In this document: positions 1 to 6,427 of the stretch, in pieces
Numbering within the stretch: the stretch's first letter is position 1
How the letters are laid out: each line of letters starts with the position of its first letter
NCBI GenBank assembly: GCA_036274895.1
Contig: DASUEU010000026.1
Location: 1 to 56,586, forward strand
From: CALMKX01 sp036274895
GTDB taxonomy: Bacteria; Acidobacteriota; Thermoanaerobaculia; Multivoradales; SZUA-115
Length of the DNA: 56,586 nucleotides
Direction: 5' to 3'
Notes under the pieces: generated by a model
What the model saw: the letters and a program-made list of their open reading frames with translations, nothing else
Told to the model about the DNA's origin: nothing
The model's database searches: none
Translations under genes and position numbers: made by a program

Positions 1-99
1 TCACCAGGAGACCACCGAACAGCTACTTGCTACCCAACGGAGGAAGAGATAAGAAACCCACGCCGAGGCCAACTACCGCGCCTCCCAACTGGCTCCTTT

Positions 100-564
100 A
101 TGCCGATCACGGGTGGCTCGATTAGGGCGGTCGGTGACACCGTGCGAACCCTTCGGACCCTGAACCGTCTTCTGCAAGAGCTGGAGAGCCGGCCGGGGGC
201 GGAGGACGCCACGGTCCACGCTCGTCTGCTGGTGGCGTACTTGGCCGAGCTTCACCAAAAGGGCGAAGTCTTGGCCACGGACGGCCCGAAGGGAAAGAGC
301 CATCCCGCCCCCCGCCGCAGGAGTCGCCCCAAGATCCAGGACCGGACCCGGCGCGCCTTGCTGGCCGTCTTGGAGGGTAGGACCGAGCCCCAGCAGGGAG
401 TCGAGCTTCAGAGGGAGCTTGCCGCCGGCTACGAAGAGCTGACCCGGCAGGCCATCGGCTACCACCTGAAGCGGCTAGAACGGGCGGGGGTGGTGAAGCG
501 GGTTCCGGCGCCAGAGGGTCGGCCGGTGGGGCACAACTACTGGCTACTTCTGCGCGATCGCTAG
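100..564 (+). CDS. Winged-helix DNA-binding protein (possible 5'-truncated)
   Basis: Not recognised as a named family. The C-terminal half (about residues 75-154) reads as a winged helix-turn-helix: basic linker, helix around RRALLAVLEG, a second helical pair ending in AIGYHLKRLERAGVVKRV, then a short beta wing ending NYWLLL. That pattern suggests a transcriptional regulator. The ATG at 100 is the first good start, but it lacks a clear Shine-Dalgarno and the same frame stays open back to base 1, so the gene may begin outside the window. Its TAG stop shares the CTAG at 561-564 with the stop of the convergent ribbon-helix-helix gene. Role and target are unknown; the neighbouring repeat and palindromes are possible sites. 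Confidence 0.6.
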   Translation: MPITGGSIRAVGDTVRTLRTLNRLLQELESRPGAEDATVHARLLVAYLAELHQKGEVLATDGPKGKSHPAPRRRSRPKIQDRTRRALLAVLEGRTEPQQGVELQRELAAGYEELTRQAIGYHLKRLERAGVVKRVPAPEGRPVGHNYWLLLRDR

Positions 565-770
565 CTGGACCGCTCCACCAGCTCCCGCTCCTCCTTGAGG
601 ATCTGCCGCAGACCCTCCTTCAACACAGCCTCCGCTGCTTCAGCGGTAGACTTCCCCCAGTATCCCGTCTTGACTAGGCGTTCGAGGTCAGCGACCACCG
701 CGGGAGTGGTGCGGATCTTCACTTCCTTTGTGTTGACCGCATTGGAGCGATTGGAGCCGGAGCTGGGCAT
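561..770 (-). CDS. Ribbon-helix-helix (CopG/Arc-like) protein
   Basis: A 69-residue protein. After a Ser/Asn-rich leader, the stretch KEVKIRTTPAVVADLERLV looks like the beta-strand and first helix of a ribbon-helix-helix DNA-binding fold, followed by a second helix and a charged tail (ILKEERELVERSS). Such proteins are often antitoxins or plasmid and phage repressors that act as dimers on short tandem operators. No toxin partner is visible next to it. Directly upstream of its start, at 795-827, lies a three-unit repeat with 11-bp period, a plausible autoregulatory operator (inference). No Shine-Dalgarno precedes the ATG at 770, so the start is uncertain. Confidence 0.6.
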   Translation of the reverse strand: MPSSGSNRSNAVNTKEVKIRTTPAVVADLERLVKTGYWGKSTAEAAEAVLKEGLRQILKEERELVERSS

Positions 771-794
771 CGCCCAGATTTTAACAACAGGCCC

Positions 795-827
795 TAGTTA
801 GGGGCTATCTAGGGGCTAATTAGGGCT
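795..827. repeat. Three tandem 11-bp units, candidate operator
   Basis: Three consecutive 11-nt units read TAGTTAGGGGC, TATCTAGGGGC and TAATTAGGGCT. The period is one helical turn, and the array lies 25-57 bp upstream of the ribbon-helix-helix gene start at 770. Multi-copy sites on one DNA face are typical of ribbon-helix-helix repressors; binding here is inferred. Confidence 0.5.
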
Positions 828-855
828 TGACTCTAGATTCTGCGGAATCTAGACT
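827..855 (+). promoter_or_regulatory. Promoter-like hexamers with a palindrome filling the spacer
   Basis: TTGACT (827-832) and TAGACT (850-855) are 17 bp apart on the plus strand. The inverted repeat TCTAGATTC / GAATCTAGA (832-840 and 845-853, 4-nt loop) spans the spacer. No plus-strand gene follows, so any transcript would run antisense to the 48-residue gene. Alternatively the palindrome is simply a repressor site serving minus-strand genes. Either reading is inference. Confidence 0.3.
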
Positions 856-895
856 GCCAGACGCAGCACGGCCCGAGAGGGCCTCCCCCGCGCCT

Positions 896-1042
896 CTAGC
901 GCTTCTTCTTACTGCGGCCACCGACCGGCCAGGCCTTGTAGCCGTAGTCAGAAGCGTAGAGGCGCTTTCCGTTCCTGAGCGTGATGTAGGCGCGGAAACT
1001 CACTAACCCACCAGCACGCCCGGGCTTCTTCTTGCGTCCCAT
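896..1042 (-). CDS. Small basic protein, 48 aa
   Basis: Unrecognised. The 48-residue product starts MGRKKKPGRAGG and ends GGRSKKKR, so it is strongly basic at both ends with a central beta-like segment (SFRAYITLRNGKRLYASDYG). A nucleic-acid-binding role is possible but not shown. The start is well supported: AAAGGAGGTGA lies 8 nt before the ATG at 1042, close to a perfect anti-Shine-Dalgarno match, while an ATG at 1050 sits too close to it. A candidate promoter (TTGAAC, 17 bp, TATGTT) lies at 1151-1179 with a 16-bp palindrome just upstream, giving a leader of about 100 nt. Expression signals this good argue that it is a real gene. Confidence 0.6.
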   Translation of the reverse strand: MGRKKKPGRAGGLVSFRAYITLRNGKRLYASDYGYKAWPVGGRSKKKR

Positions 1043-1150
1043 GTGGCATTCACCTCCTTTCCCGCGGCAGTCCCGCGCGCGTAGACGGGATAACCGCAGA
1101 CGGTGGGTGAGCACTGGGCGACAAGAGGGGAACCCTCTCGGGCCGACGAG

Positions 1151-1179
1151 AACATAGCACCCGCGCCAGCGCAGTTCAA
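1151..1179 (-). promoter_or_regulatory. Candidate sigma-70 promoter of the 48-aa gene
   Basis: On the minus strand TTGAAC (1179-1174) and TATGTT (1156-1151) are separated by exactly 17 bp. Transcription would start near 1144 and reach the small basic protein start at 1042. Confidence 0.5.
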
Positions 1180-1186
1180 GCTGAGT

Positions 1187-1202
1187 CCACTAGATCTAGT
1201 GG
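1187..1202. promoter_or_regulatory. Perfect 16-bp palindrome, candidate operator
   Basis: CCACTAGATCTAGTGG is perfectly self-complementary. It sits 7 bp upstream of the -35 box of the minus-strand promoter at 1151-1179, where an activator or repressor dimer could bind. It contains CTAG twice, a tetranucleotide that is scarce in many bacterial genomes. Confidence 0.45.
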
Positions 1203-1713
1203 TGGCCTCGCGAAAAGATCCCACATTTTGGGGCTAGTGGTCTCGCTGGCAGTCATTGCGGCTGGCGCCCGCCCCCGCCCTCCCCGCAAGGAATCTTGCT
1301 TCTCGTCAAGATCCCTTCCCCCCTCCCTTCGAGACCCCTCCGGCCCCCGGCGTTCGGGTTTGCAAAAGCCATAATCCCGAAATCCTTTGACCGAGCCCCC
1401 GGGAGGCCGCCCATGGGCTTCGGGCTCTCTGCCCGGCTTGGGCCGTCAAGATCCTTTGACCGACGCCCTCTCCATGGCCTCGACCTTATCCACGCAAACC
1501 ACTGAAAACAAAACACTTGCCGCCCAGACACGGGGTGGCAGGCCGCTTGATCTCTCTGCCGGGCGTCGCCAACAACCCGAGGAGGGAGGTGAGCAGCCGA
1601 AGCAGGAGAGACAGCCGACAACGAAGAGGTAGGCAACCGGGCTCGACGAGCCCACCCGAAGTGTGAAGCCAAGCAACCGAGCAAGACAACCACAACCAAG
1701 AAGGAGAAGACCC
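1203..1713. other. Gene-free stretch with inverted and direct repeats
   Basis: No convincing gene is seen in these 511 bases. There is an 11-bp inverted repeat with one mismatch (AAGGAATCTTG at 1288-1298 and CAAGATCCCTT at 1307-1317, 8-nt loop). A 13-mer, ATCCTTTGACCGA, occurs at 1382-1394 and again at 1451-1463. The second copy is flanked by GTCAA and TTGAC. The last 200 bases are A-rich and purine-rich and probably form the leader of the ComEA-like gene. No known riboswitch pattern was recognised. Confidence 0.4.
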
Positions 1714-2052
1714 ATGACCCGTAACCGTCGTTTCACCGCCACATTCCTCGCCCTCGCCCTGACCCTGCTCGCCCTTCCCGGCTTCGCGGCCGAGCCCGAG
1801 GGCAAGGTCAACGTCAACACCGCGAGCGCCGAGCAGCTCGCCCTTCTGCCCCGGGTGGGACCGGCCGTCGCCCAGCGCATCGTCGACTTCCGCAAGGACA
1901 ACGGCGCGTTCAAGAAGGCCGAGGACCTGATGCTGGTGCGCGGCATCGGCCAGAAGACCTACGAGCTGCTCGCCCCCTACGTCGCGATCTCCGGGGAGAC
2001 CACGCTCAAGTCGAAGGTGCGCACCCCCCGCGCGGTCAAAGCCGACGCCTGA
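1714..2052 (+). CDS. Secreted helix-hairpin-helix protein, ComEA-like
   Basis: A 112-residue protein. Residues 1-24 form a signal peptide (RRFTATFLALALTLLALPGFA, probable cleavage after the AA in GFAAEP). The rest is a double helix-hairpin-helix domain: VNVNTASAEQLALLPRVGP, then GIGQKTYELLAPYV, the signature of ComEA/Kae1-type HhH modules that bind DNA non-specifically through the backbone. In competent bacteria ComEA binds incoming DNA in the periplasm; in many other lineages the same module is of unknown use. The start at 1714 is chosen for AAGGAGAAG just upstream and because it opens the signal peptide. A pseudopilin gene follows 77 bp later, which fits a pilus-linked DNA-uptake context (inference). 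Confidence 0.8.
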   Translation: MTRNRRFTATFLALALTLLALPGFAAEPEGKVNVNTASAEQLALLPRVGPAVAQRIVDFRKDNGAFKKAEDLMLVRGIGQKTYELLAPYVAISGETTLKSKVRTPRAVKADA

Positions 2053-2129
2053 GCCAACCCATCTCATCAGGGGCCGCGGCCGAGCGCTCTGCCTCGCCGC
2101 GGCCTCGTTCTTCCGGGAGAGTCAACCTC

Positions 2130-2732
2130 ATGAACCAGTCCCGAGAACGGGGTTTCCAGCTCGTCGAGGTCGTCATCGTGCTGGCGATCATCGGCCTCTT
2201 CTTCACCGCAGCTCTACCCGATCTGATGCGAGCCACCGCCCGGGAGCGGGTGCGCTCGGCCGCCATGGAGATCACCGCCGTCATGCGCCTGGCGCGCTCG
2301 GAGGCGGTCAAGCGCAGCGTCCGGGTGGCGGTCAAGTTCGAGCGTGACGTGGATGGCCTCTACACCTACTGCCTCTACGCAGACGGCGACGGCGATGGTG
2401 TGGCCAATGCCGACATCGACACCGGCATCGACCCGGCGATCCGTCGGCCTCGGCGGCTCGAGCAGTTCGGTGGCCGCGTCGGCTTCGGCTTTCCCCCGGG
2501 CTCAGTGCCCCCCGACCCCGGGGATCCCCGCCGGCGTCTGGGCAGCCTCGACGACCCGATCCGCTTCAACCGCTCCGACCTCGCCTCCTTCGACCCGATT
2601 GGCTCGGGCACTCCGGGCAGCGTCTACATCACCGACCACCGCACCGAGCTCGCCGCAGTCCGGGTCCTCGGCGGCTCCGGCCGCGTCCAGGTGCTGTCCT
2701 ACGACCGCGACGCGGATCGCTGGCGGCGCTGA
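2130..2732 (+). CDS. Type IV pilin-like pseudopilin (FimT/GspH type)
   Basis: The N-terminus is a classic class III prepilin signal: short charged leader MNQSRERG, cleavage before Phe, Glu at mature position 5 (FQLVE), then the hydrophobic helix VVIVLAIIGLFFTAALP. The downstream stretch MEITAVMRLARSEAVKRSVRVAV resembles the GspH/FimT signature in which LARSEA follows the pilin helix. The 200-residue protein would be processed by prepilin peptidase (not in this window) and act as a minor pilin or secretion pseudopilin. Residues about 80-110 are Asp/Gly-rich (ADGDGDGVANADIDTG), reminiscent of a calcium-binding loop as found in some pilins. It follows the ComEA-like gene, supporting a type IV pilus or DNA-uptake context. 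Confidence 0.8.
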   Translation: MNQSRERGFQLVEVVIVLAIIGLFFTAALPDLMRATARERVRSAAMEITAVMRLARSEAVKRSVRVAVKFERDVDGLYTYCLYADGDGDGVANADIDTGIDPAIRRPRRLEQFGGRVGFGFPPGSVPPDPGDPRRRLGSLDDPIRFNRSDLASFDPIGSGTPGSVYITDHRTELAAVRVLGGSGRVQVLSYDRDADRWRR

Positions 2733-2776
2733 GCGCCGTTTGACTCTCCGGGGGGCCTGGAGTAACTTCCCCCATC

Positions 2777-3145
2777 GTGCGCGCGATCGGCGTGGTCACC
2801 AGTGTCGGTACCGAAGATCAGGCCTACTTGATCGCGCGCGAGCTCATCGCCCGTCGCCAGGCCGCCTGTGTCAACGTCCTTTCGGGAGTCCGCTCCATCT
2901 ACCGGTGGAAGGGCAAGATCTGCAAGGACGACGAGTTCCTGCTCGTGATCAAGACCCGGGCGGAGGAGTTCGAGGCTGTGGCCGCCACCATCCGCGAGCT
3001 GCACAGCTACGAGCTTCCCGAGATCCTCGCCTTCAACGTCTCGAAGGGTGACAAGAGCTTCCTCGCCTGGATCGGCGCCAGCGTCGACAAGAACGCCGAC
3101 TTCGACGACGACGAAGAAGACGAGGACGAACAGGCCTACGAGTAG
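2777..3145 (+). CDS. cutA: Divalent-cation tolerance protein CutA
   Basis: The 122-residue product matches CutA1, a small trimeric ferredoxin-like cytoplasmic protein linked to copper and divalent metal tolerance. Family marks seen are ARELIARRQAACVNVL near residues 21-36, the SIYRWKGKI strand, and the HSYELPEILAF segment around residue 75. The C-terminal 18 residues form an unusual acidic tail (FDDDEEDEDEQAYE) absent from typical CutA and possibly metal-binding. The start is GTG at 2777; a TAACTT box 9 nt earlier and the lack of a Shine-Dalgarno suggest leaderless translation. The gene converges on the PLP enzyme that follows. Confidence 0.9.
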   Translation: MRAIGVVTSVGTEDQAYLIARELIARRQAACVNVLSGVRSIYRWKGKICKDDEFLLVIKTRAEEFEAVAATIRELHSYELPEILAFNVSKGDKSFLAWIGASVDKNADFDDDEEDEDEQAYE

Positions 3146-3172
3146 GCCGGAGGAGTCGCGCTGAGGTCGCGA

Positions 3173-4342
3173 TCACGCACGCGCGGCGTTCGCCAGGGCC
3201 GAATCGAGATCGACCAGCAGGTCGTCCACGTCCTCGATCCCCACGGACAAGCGCACCAGGCCGTCAGTGATCCCGAGCCCCTCCCGGGCCGCGGCCGGCA
3301 TCGAGGCGTGGGTCATGCTCGCGGGATGCGAGGCCAGAGACTCGACACCGCCCAGGCTCTCGGCCAGGGCAAAGAGCCGCAGCGCCTCGAGGAAGACCTT
3401 GGCGCGGGCGTGGCTGCCTAGCTCGAGCGAGAGCACGCCGCCGAAGCCCCGCGCCTGCCGGCAGTGCACGGCATGCCCGGGATGCTCCGGCAAGCCCGGG
3501 TAGAGCACCGCCACCACGGCCGGGTGGTGCCTCAGCAGGTGGACGATCTGACGGGTGTTCGCCTCGTGCCGCTCCATGCGCACGCCCAGGGTCTTGATGC
3601 CCCGCAGGATCAGGAAGCTGTCGAAGGGGCCGAGAATCGCCCCGGCCGACTTCTGGACGAAGGCCAGCCACTCCGCGAGCTCGGCCGAGCGGCTGACCAG
3701 CAGGCCACCCAGGCAGTCCGAATGACCGTTCAAGAACTTGGTGGCCGAATGGACCACCACATCGGCCCCCAGGCAAAGAGGCTTCTGGAGGTAGGGCGAG
3801 AGGAAAGTGTTGTCCACCGCCACCAGCGCGCCTCGGGCGCGGGCGATCTCCGCCACCGCCGCGAGGTCGGTGATCTCCATCAGGGGATTGGTGGGCGTCT
3901 CGAGATAAACCAGGCGGGTGCGTTCGTCGACCGCATCGGCCACCTCGTCGAGGTTGGTGGTGTCGATCCACACGAAATCGATCCCGGCACGGTCGAGAAC
4001 CCGGCTGAAGTAGCGATAGGTGCCGCCGTAGACAGTGCGCGACGCCACCACCTTCTCACCGGTGCGCACCAGCGAGAGCAAGGCCGAGATTGCCGCCATG
4101 CCCGATGCGAAGGCGTGGCCGGCAACCCCCTCCTCGAGCAGTGCGATGTTGCGCTCGAGCGCAGCACGCGTCGGGTTGTCGCCGCGGGCGTACTCGTAGC
4201 CCTTGTGCTCGCCCAGACCGTCCTGGACGTAGGTCGAGGTCTGATAGATCGGAACGGTGACCGATCCGGTCGAAGGATCGGGCACTTGGCCGCCGTGGAT
4301 CGCAAGGGTGGCAAAACCGTGCTGGGGCGAGTCCTTGGTCAA
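3173..4342 (-). CDS. Cystathionine gamma-synthase/lyase family PLP enzyme
   Basis: A full-length (389 aa) member of the Cys/Met-metabolism PLP family (MetB, MetC, MegL, CGL). Visible marks: YQTSTYV near the N-terminus, YARGDNPTRAALE, ASGMAAISA, the YLETPTNP motif, and the cofactor lysine in HSATKFLNGHSD. It catalyses beta- or gamma-elimination or replacement on sulfur amino acids in the cytoplasm; sequence alone does not separate cystathionine gamma-synthase from lyase. It starts with TTG at 4342, supported by GGGAGGT 6 nt upstream. A nested inverted repeat (4364-4423) lies in its leader, and the methionine-salvage gene mtnA is divergent, so the two may share sulfur-dependent control (inference). 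Confidence 0.88.
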   Translation of the reverse strand: MTKDSPQHGFATLAIHGGQVPDPSTGSVTVPIYQTSTYVQDGLGEHKGYEYARGDNPTRAALERNIALLEEGVAGHAFASGMAAISALLSLVRTGEKVVASRTVYGGTYRYFSRVLDRAGIDFVWIDTTNLDEVADAVDERTRLVYLETPTNPLMEITDLAAVAEIARARGALVAVDNTFLSPYLQKPLCLGADVVVHSATKFLNGHSDCLGGLLVSRSAELAEWLAFVQKSAGAILGPFDSFLILRGIKTLGVRMERHEANTRQIVHLLRHHPAVVAVLYPGLPEHPGHAVHCRQARGFGGVLSLELGSHARAKVFLEALRLFALAESLGGVESLASHPASMTHASMPAAAREGLGITDGLVRLSVGIEDVDDLLVDLDSALANAARA

Positions 4343-4363
4343 GCGCTACCTCCCTCGGCTGCT

Positions 4364-4423
4364 CGGGTGAAGTCCCGGCGGACGTGCCGGGAGTCTACCA
4401 GCGGCCCCGCAGCCCTTCACCCG
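4364..4423. promoter_or_regulatory. Nested inverted repeat, candidate cis-regulatory RNA
   Basis: CGGGTGAAG (4364-4372) pairs perfectly with CTTCACCCG (4415-4423). Immediately inside, TCCCGGC (4373-4379) pairs with GCCGGGA (4386-4392) around a 6-nt loop, leaving a 22-nt GC-rich strand (4393-4414). The two helices would stack. On the minus strand the element ends 21 nt before the TTG start of the PLP enzyme; on the plus strand it precedes mtnA by about 50 nt. It does not match the SAM-I, SAM-II or SAH consensus as I know them. A TAGAAT box at 4429-4434 could be the mtnA -10. Confidence 0.4.
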
Positions 4424-4472
4424 AAGAGTAGAATCGGCGCCTTGCGAACGGAATAACGCCCAAGCGAAGCCC

Positions 4473-5507
4473 ATGGACGAACTGACCCCCATCCGGTGGC
4501 AGGGTGATGCCCTGCTACTCCTCGAGCAGACCCTGCTTCCCCGCGAGGAAACCTGGTTGCGCTGCACCCGTCCCGCGGAGGTGGCTGACGCGATCCGCCG
4601 CCTCGCCGTGCGGGGGGCACCAGCCATCGGCGTGGCTGCGGCCTTCGGCCTGGTGCTGGCGATCGAGGGTCCCGAGGAGGGTCTCGACCGCCGCTTCGAG
4701 GACGCCTGGGCGCTGCTCGCCGGCACCCGCCCCACGGCCGTCAACCTGCGCTGGGCCCTCGACCAGGGCCGCCAGGTCTTCGCACAAGCACGCCCTCGTG
4801 GGGCCGTGGCGACCCACGAAGCCCTTCTCGCCTGGGCCGAGGGGCTCCACGAGGAGGACGTCGCCGGCAACCGGGCGATGGGCGAGCACGGCGCTTCCCT
4901 TTTCATGCCCGGAGATCGCGTGCTCACCCACTGCAACGCGGGGGCTCTCGCCACGGCCGGCTTCGGCACGGCCCTCGGCGTGATCCAGGCCGCCTGGCGA
5001 GCGGGAAAGGTCGCCCAGGTCTGGGTGGACGAGACCCGCCCCTTGTTGCAGGGGGCGCGATTGACCGCCTGGGAGCTCGGCCGGCTCGGCATCCCCCACC
5101 GGTTGGTCACGGACTCGAGCGTCGGCGCGCTCATGGCCCGCGGGCTGGTCGATCGGGTGGTGGTGGGGGCAGATCGCATTGCGGCGAACGGCGACACGGC
5201 GAACAAAATCGGCACCTACACCGTGGCCGTGCTCGCCGCTCGCCATGGCGTGCCCTTCTACGTGGCGGCACCGCGGTCGACGGTCGACCTGGGCCTGGCG
5301 GACGGCTCCGGAATCCCGATCGAGGAGCGCTCCGCCGAGGAAGTGCGCGAGGTCTTCGGTACGCCGATCGCACCCGCGGGCAGCGACGCCCTGAACCTCG
5401 CCTTCGACGTCACGCCCCATGAGCTGATCGCGGCGATCGTCACCGAGGTCGGCGTGCTGCGGCCGCCCTACCGGGAGAGCCTCGCCCGGGCCAAGCAGAG
5501 TGGCTAG
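4473..5507 (+). CDS. mtnA: Methylthioribose-1-phosphate isomerase
   Basis: The 344-residue product is MtnA, which converts 5-methylthioribose-1-phosphate to methylthioribulose-1-phosphate in the methionine salvage pathway. Evidence: substrate-loop motif VRGAPAIGVAAAFG (about residues 46-59), the catalytic cysteine in THCNAGALATAG, and the catalytic aspartate in VVGADRIAANGDTANKIGTY. Family length is 340-370, so it is complete. No other salvage genes (mtnB, C, D, K, P) are nearby; related isomerases act on ribose-1,5-bisphosphate or other sugars, but the motifs fit MtnA best. It diverges from the sulfur-amino-acid PLP enzyme. Confidence 0.92.
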   Translation: MDELTPIRWQGDALLLLEQTLLPREETWLRCTRPAEVADAIRRLAVRGAPAIGVAAAFGLVLAIEGPEEGLDRRFEDAWALLAGTRPTAVNLRWALDQGRQVFAQARPRGAVATHEALLAWAEGLHEEDVAGNRAMGEHGASLFMPGDRVLTHCNAGALATAGFGTALGVIQAAWRAGKVAQVWVDETRPLLQGARLTAWELGRLGIPHRLVTDSSVGALMARGLVDRVVVGADRIAANGDTANKIGTYTVAVLAARHGVPFYVAAPRSTVDLGLADGSGIPIEERSAEEVREVFGTPIAPAGSDALNLAFDVTPHELIAAIVTEVGVLRPPYRESLARAKQSG

Positions 5508-5543
5508 ACGCTGTGCGGAGCTGGGAGTGGAGAGTTGGCAAGT

Positions 5544-5900
5544 TGGTGGAGGCGGTGGGAGTCGAACCCACGTCCGGAAAACGCGTCACGGTGGCTTCTA
5601 CGTGCGTAGCCTTCTTCTGAGTTCTCGCCCGCCGGTCCAGGAAGAAGGCACCGAACCAGAAGGCCAGCCCCGCTGTGTGTCGGAGCGTGACGCAGGGCAG
5701 ATCACGCTCTCTGACTCGCTTTGAGTGTCACCTCTCAGGGCGTCGCGAGTCGAACGCTTCTGAGACGCGTCGCAGCCGTTTTCTTAGGCCGCGAGAGCCA
5801 GGTTGTCGTTGGCTTTTGTGTTGTTTCGGCTGTGTACGAGCACCGAGCTCGGCACGCGACCCCCGCCCCGCATGTTCCCCGTCGAAACCGGTACGCCCCC
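5544..5900 (-). ncRNA. ssrA: Transfer-messenger RNA (tmRNA)
   Basis: A one-piece tmRNA of 357 nt that rescues stalled ribosomes with SmpB. The 5' end GGGGGCG (5900-5894) pairs with CGCCTCC before the 3' A-CCA; CCA is encoded (5544-5546). The T arm GTGGGTTCGACTCCCAC and the 5' signature GTTTCGACGGGG are clear. The tag frame (5784-5813) encodes ANDNLALAA, ending in the proteolytic LAA signal. GC-rich pairings downstream fit the pseudoknot region. It lies 3' of, and on the same strand as, the dus gene cluster. Confidence 0.95.
5784..5813 (-). other. tmRNA tag reading frame (ANDNLALAA-stop)
   Basis: Reading from 5813 on the minus strand the codons GCC AAC GAC AAC CTG GCT CTC GCG GCC TAA give ANDNLALAA. 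The resume codon is inferred by analogy with the ANDENYALAA and ANTNYALAA tags; the frame is also open upstream (NNTK), so the tag could be a few residues longer. Confidence 0.8.
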
Positions 5901-5944
5901 AAGTTGCCAAAGAACCGACAACGGTAACAGGCGGCCCAGAACCC

Positions 5945-6427
5945 CTATTCCCGCCCGCCGGCGTCCTCGGGGAAGGGGGCTTCGCCCTCGGCGAAGCGGG
6001 TGACCTCCGCCAGGTAGTCCGCGGGGCTCGAGGTGGCGAGCCGGGCGATGACCAGGAACCACGCGGCGATGGCCAGCCCGACGCCCAGCGGAGCCAGCGG
6101 CAGGAGGGCCGGGAAGAACGGCCAGGCGATCGCCACCAGCGCGCCGACCAGGGCGATCGCCAAGACCACGGCAGCCCGCCCGCGCAGGCGGTATGCCTTC
6201 TCCACCACGGTCAGCTCGACGGCGGTCTGCCCAGCACTGGCCGTGACCTTCAGGCGGCAGCGCAGCCAGCCCTGATACATACCCGCGGCCACCGGCAAGC
6301 TCACCTCGCCGCTGCCCGGGTCGAGCTCTCCGCCCCAGAGGTCCGCGGTCTTGGCGAGCAAGCGGCGCACCTCGGCCTCCGGCGCCGAGATGGTGCACTC
6401 GAAGATCTCGGCTGCGTCCTGAGCCAT
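5945..6427 (-). CDS. Membrane protein with two transmembrane helices
   Basis: Not assigned to a family. The 160-residue protein has a soluble N-terminal part (residues 1-80, alternating strands such as YQGWLRCRLKVTAS) and two hydrophobic helices, about 83-104 (AAVVLAIALVGALVAIAW) and 107-130 (ALLPLAPLGVGLAIAAWFLV), followed by a cytosolic tail. The start at 6427 overlaps the dus stop by one base (TGATG), so it is co-translated with dus. The frame is open further upstream inside dus, but that extension is Arg/Pro-rich shadow sequence. Confidence 0.6.
   Translation of the reverse strand: MAQDAAEIFECTISAPEAEVRRLLAKTADLWGGELDPGSGEVSLPVAAGMYQGWLRCRLKVTASAGQTAVELTVVEKAYRLRGRAAVVLAIALVGALVAIAWPFFPALLPLAPLGVGLAIAAWFLVIARLATSSPADYLAEVTRFAEGEAPFPEDAGGRE

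Noticed and set aside
1500..1713. Possible cyclic-di-GMP (GEMM) riboswitch before the ComEA-like gene
   Set aside because: A few words resembled it (GGTAGGC, GCAACCGGG), but the core helices and conserved loops could not be built.
4364..4423. SAM-I, SAM-II or SAH riboswitch for the sulfur genes
   Set aside because: The conserved core bases of those classes are absent; it is reported only as a candidate structure of unknown type.
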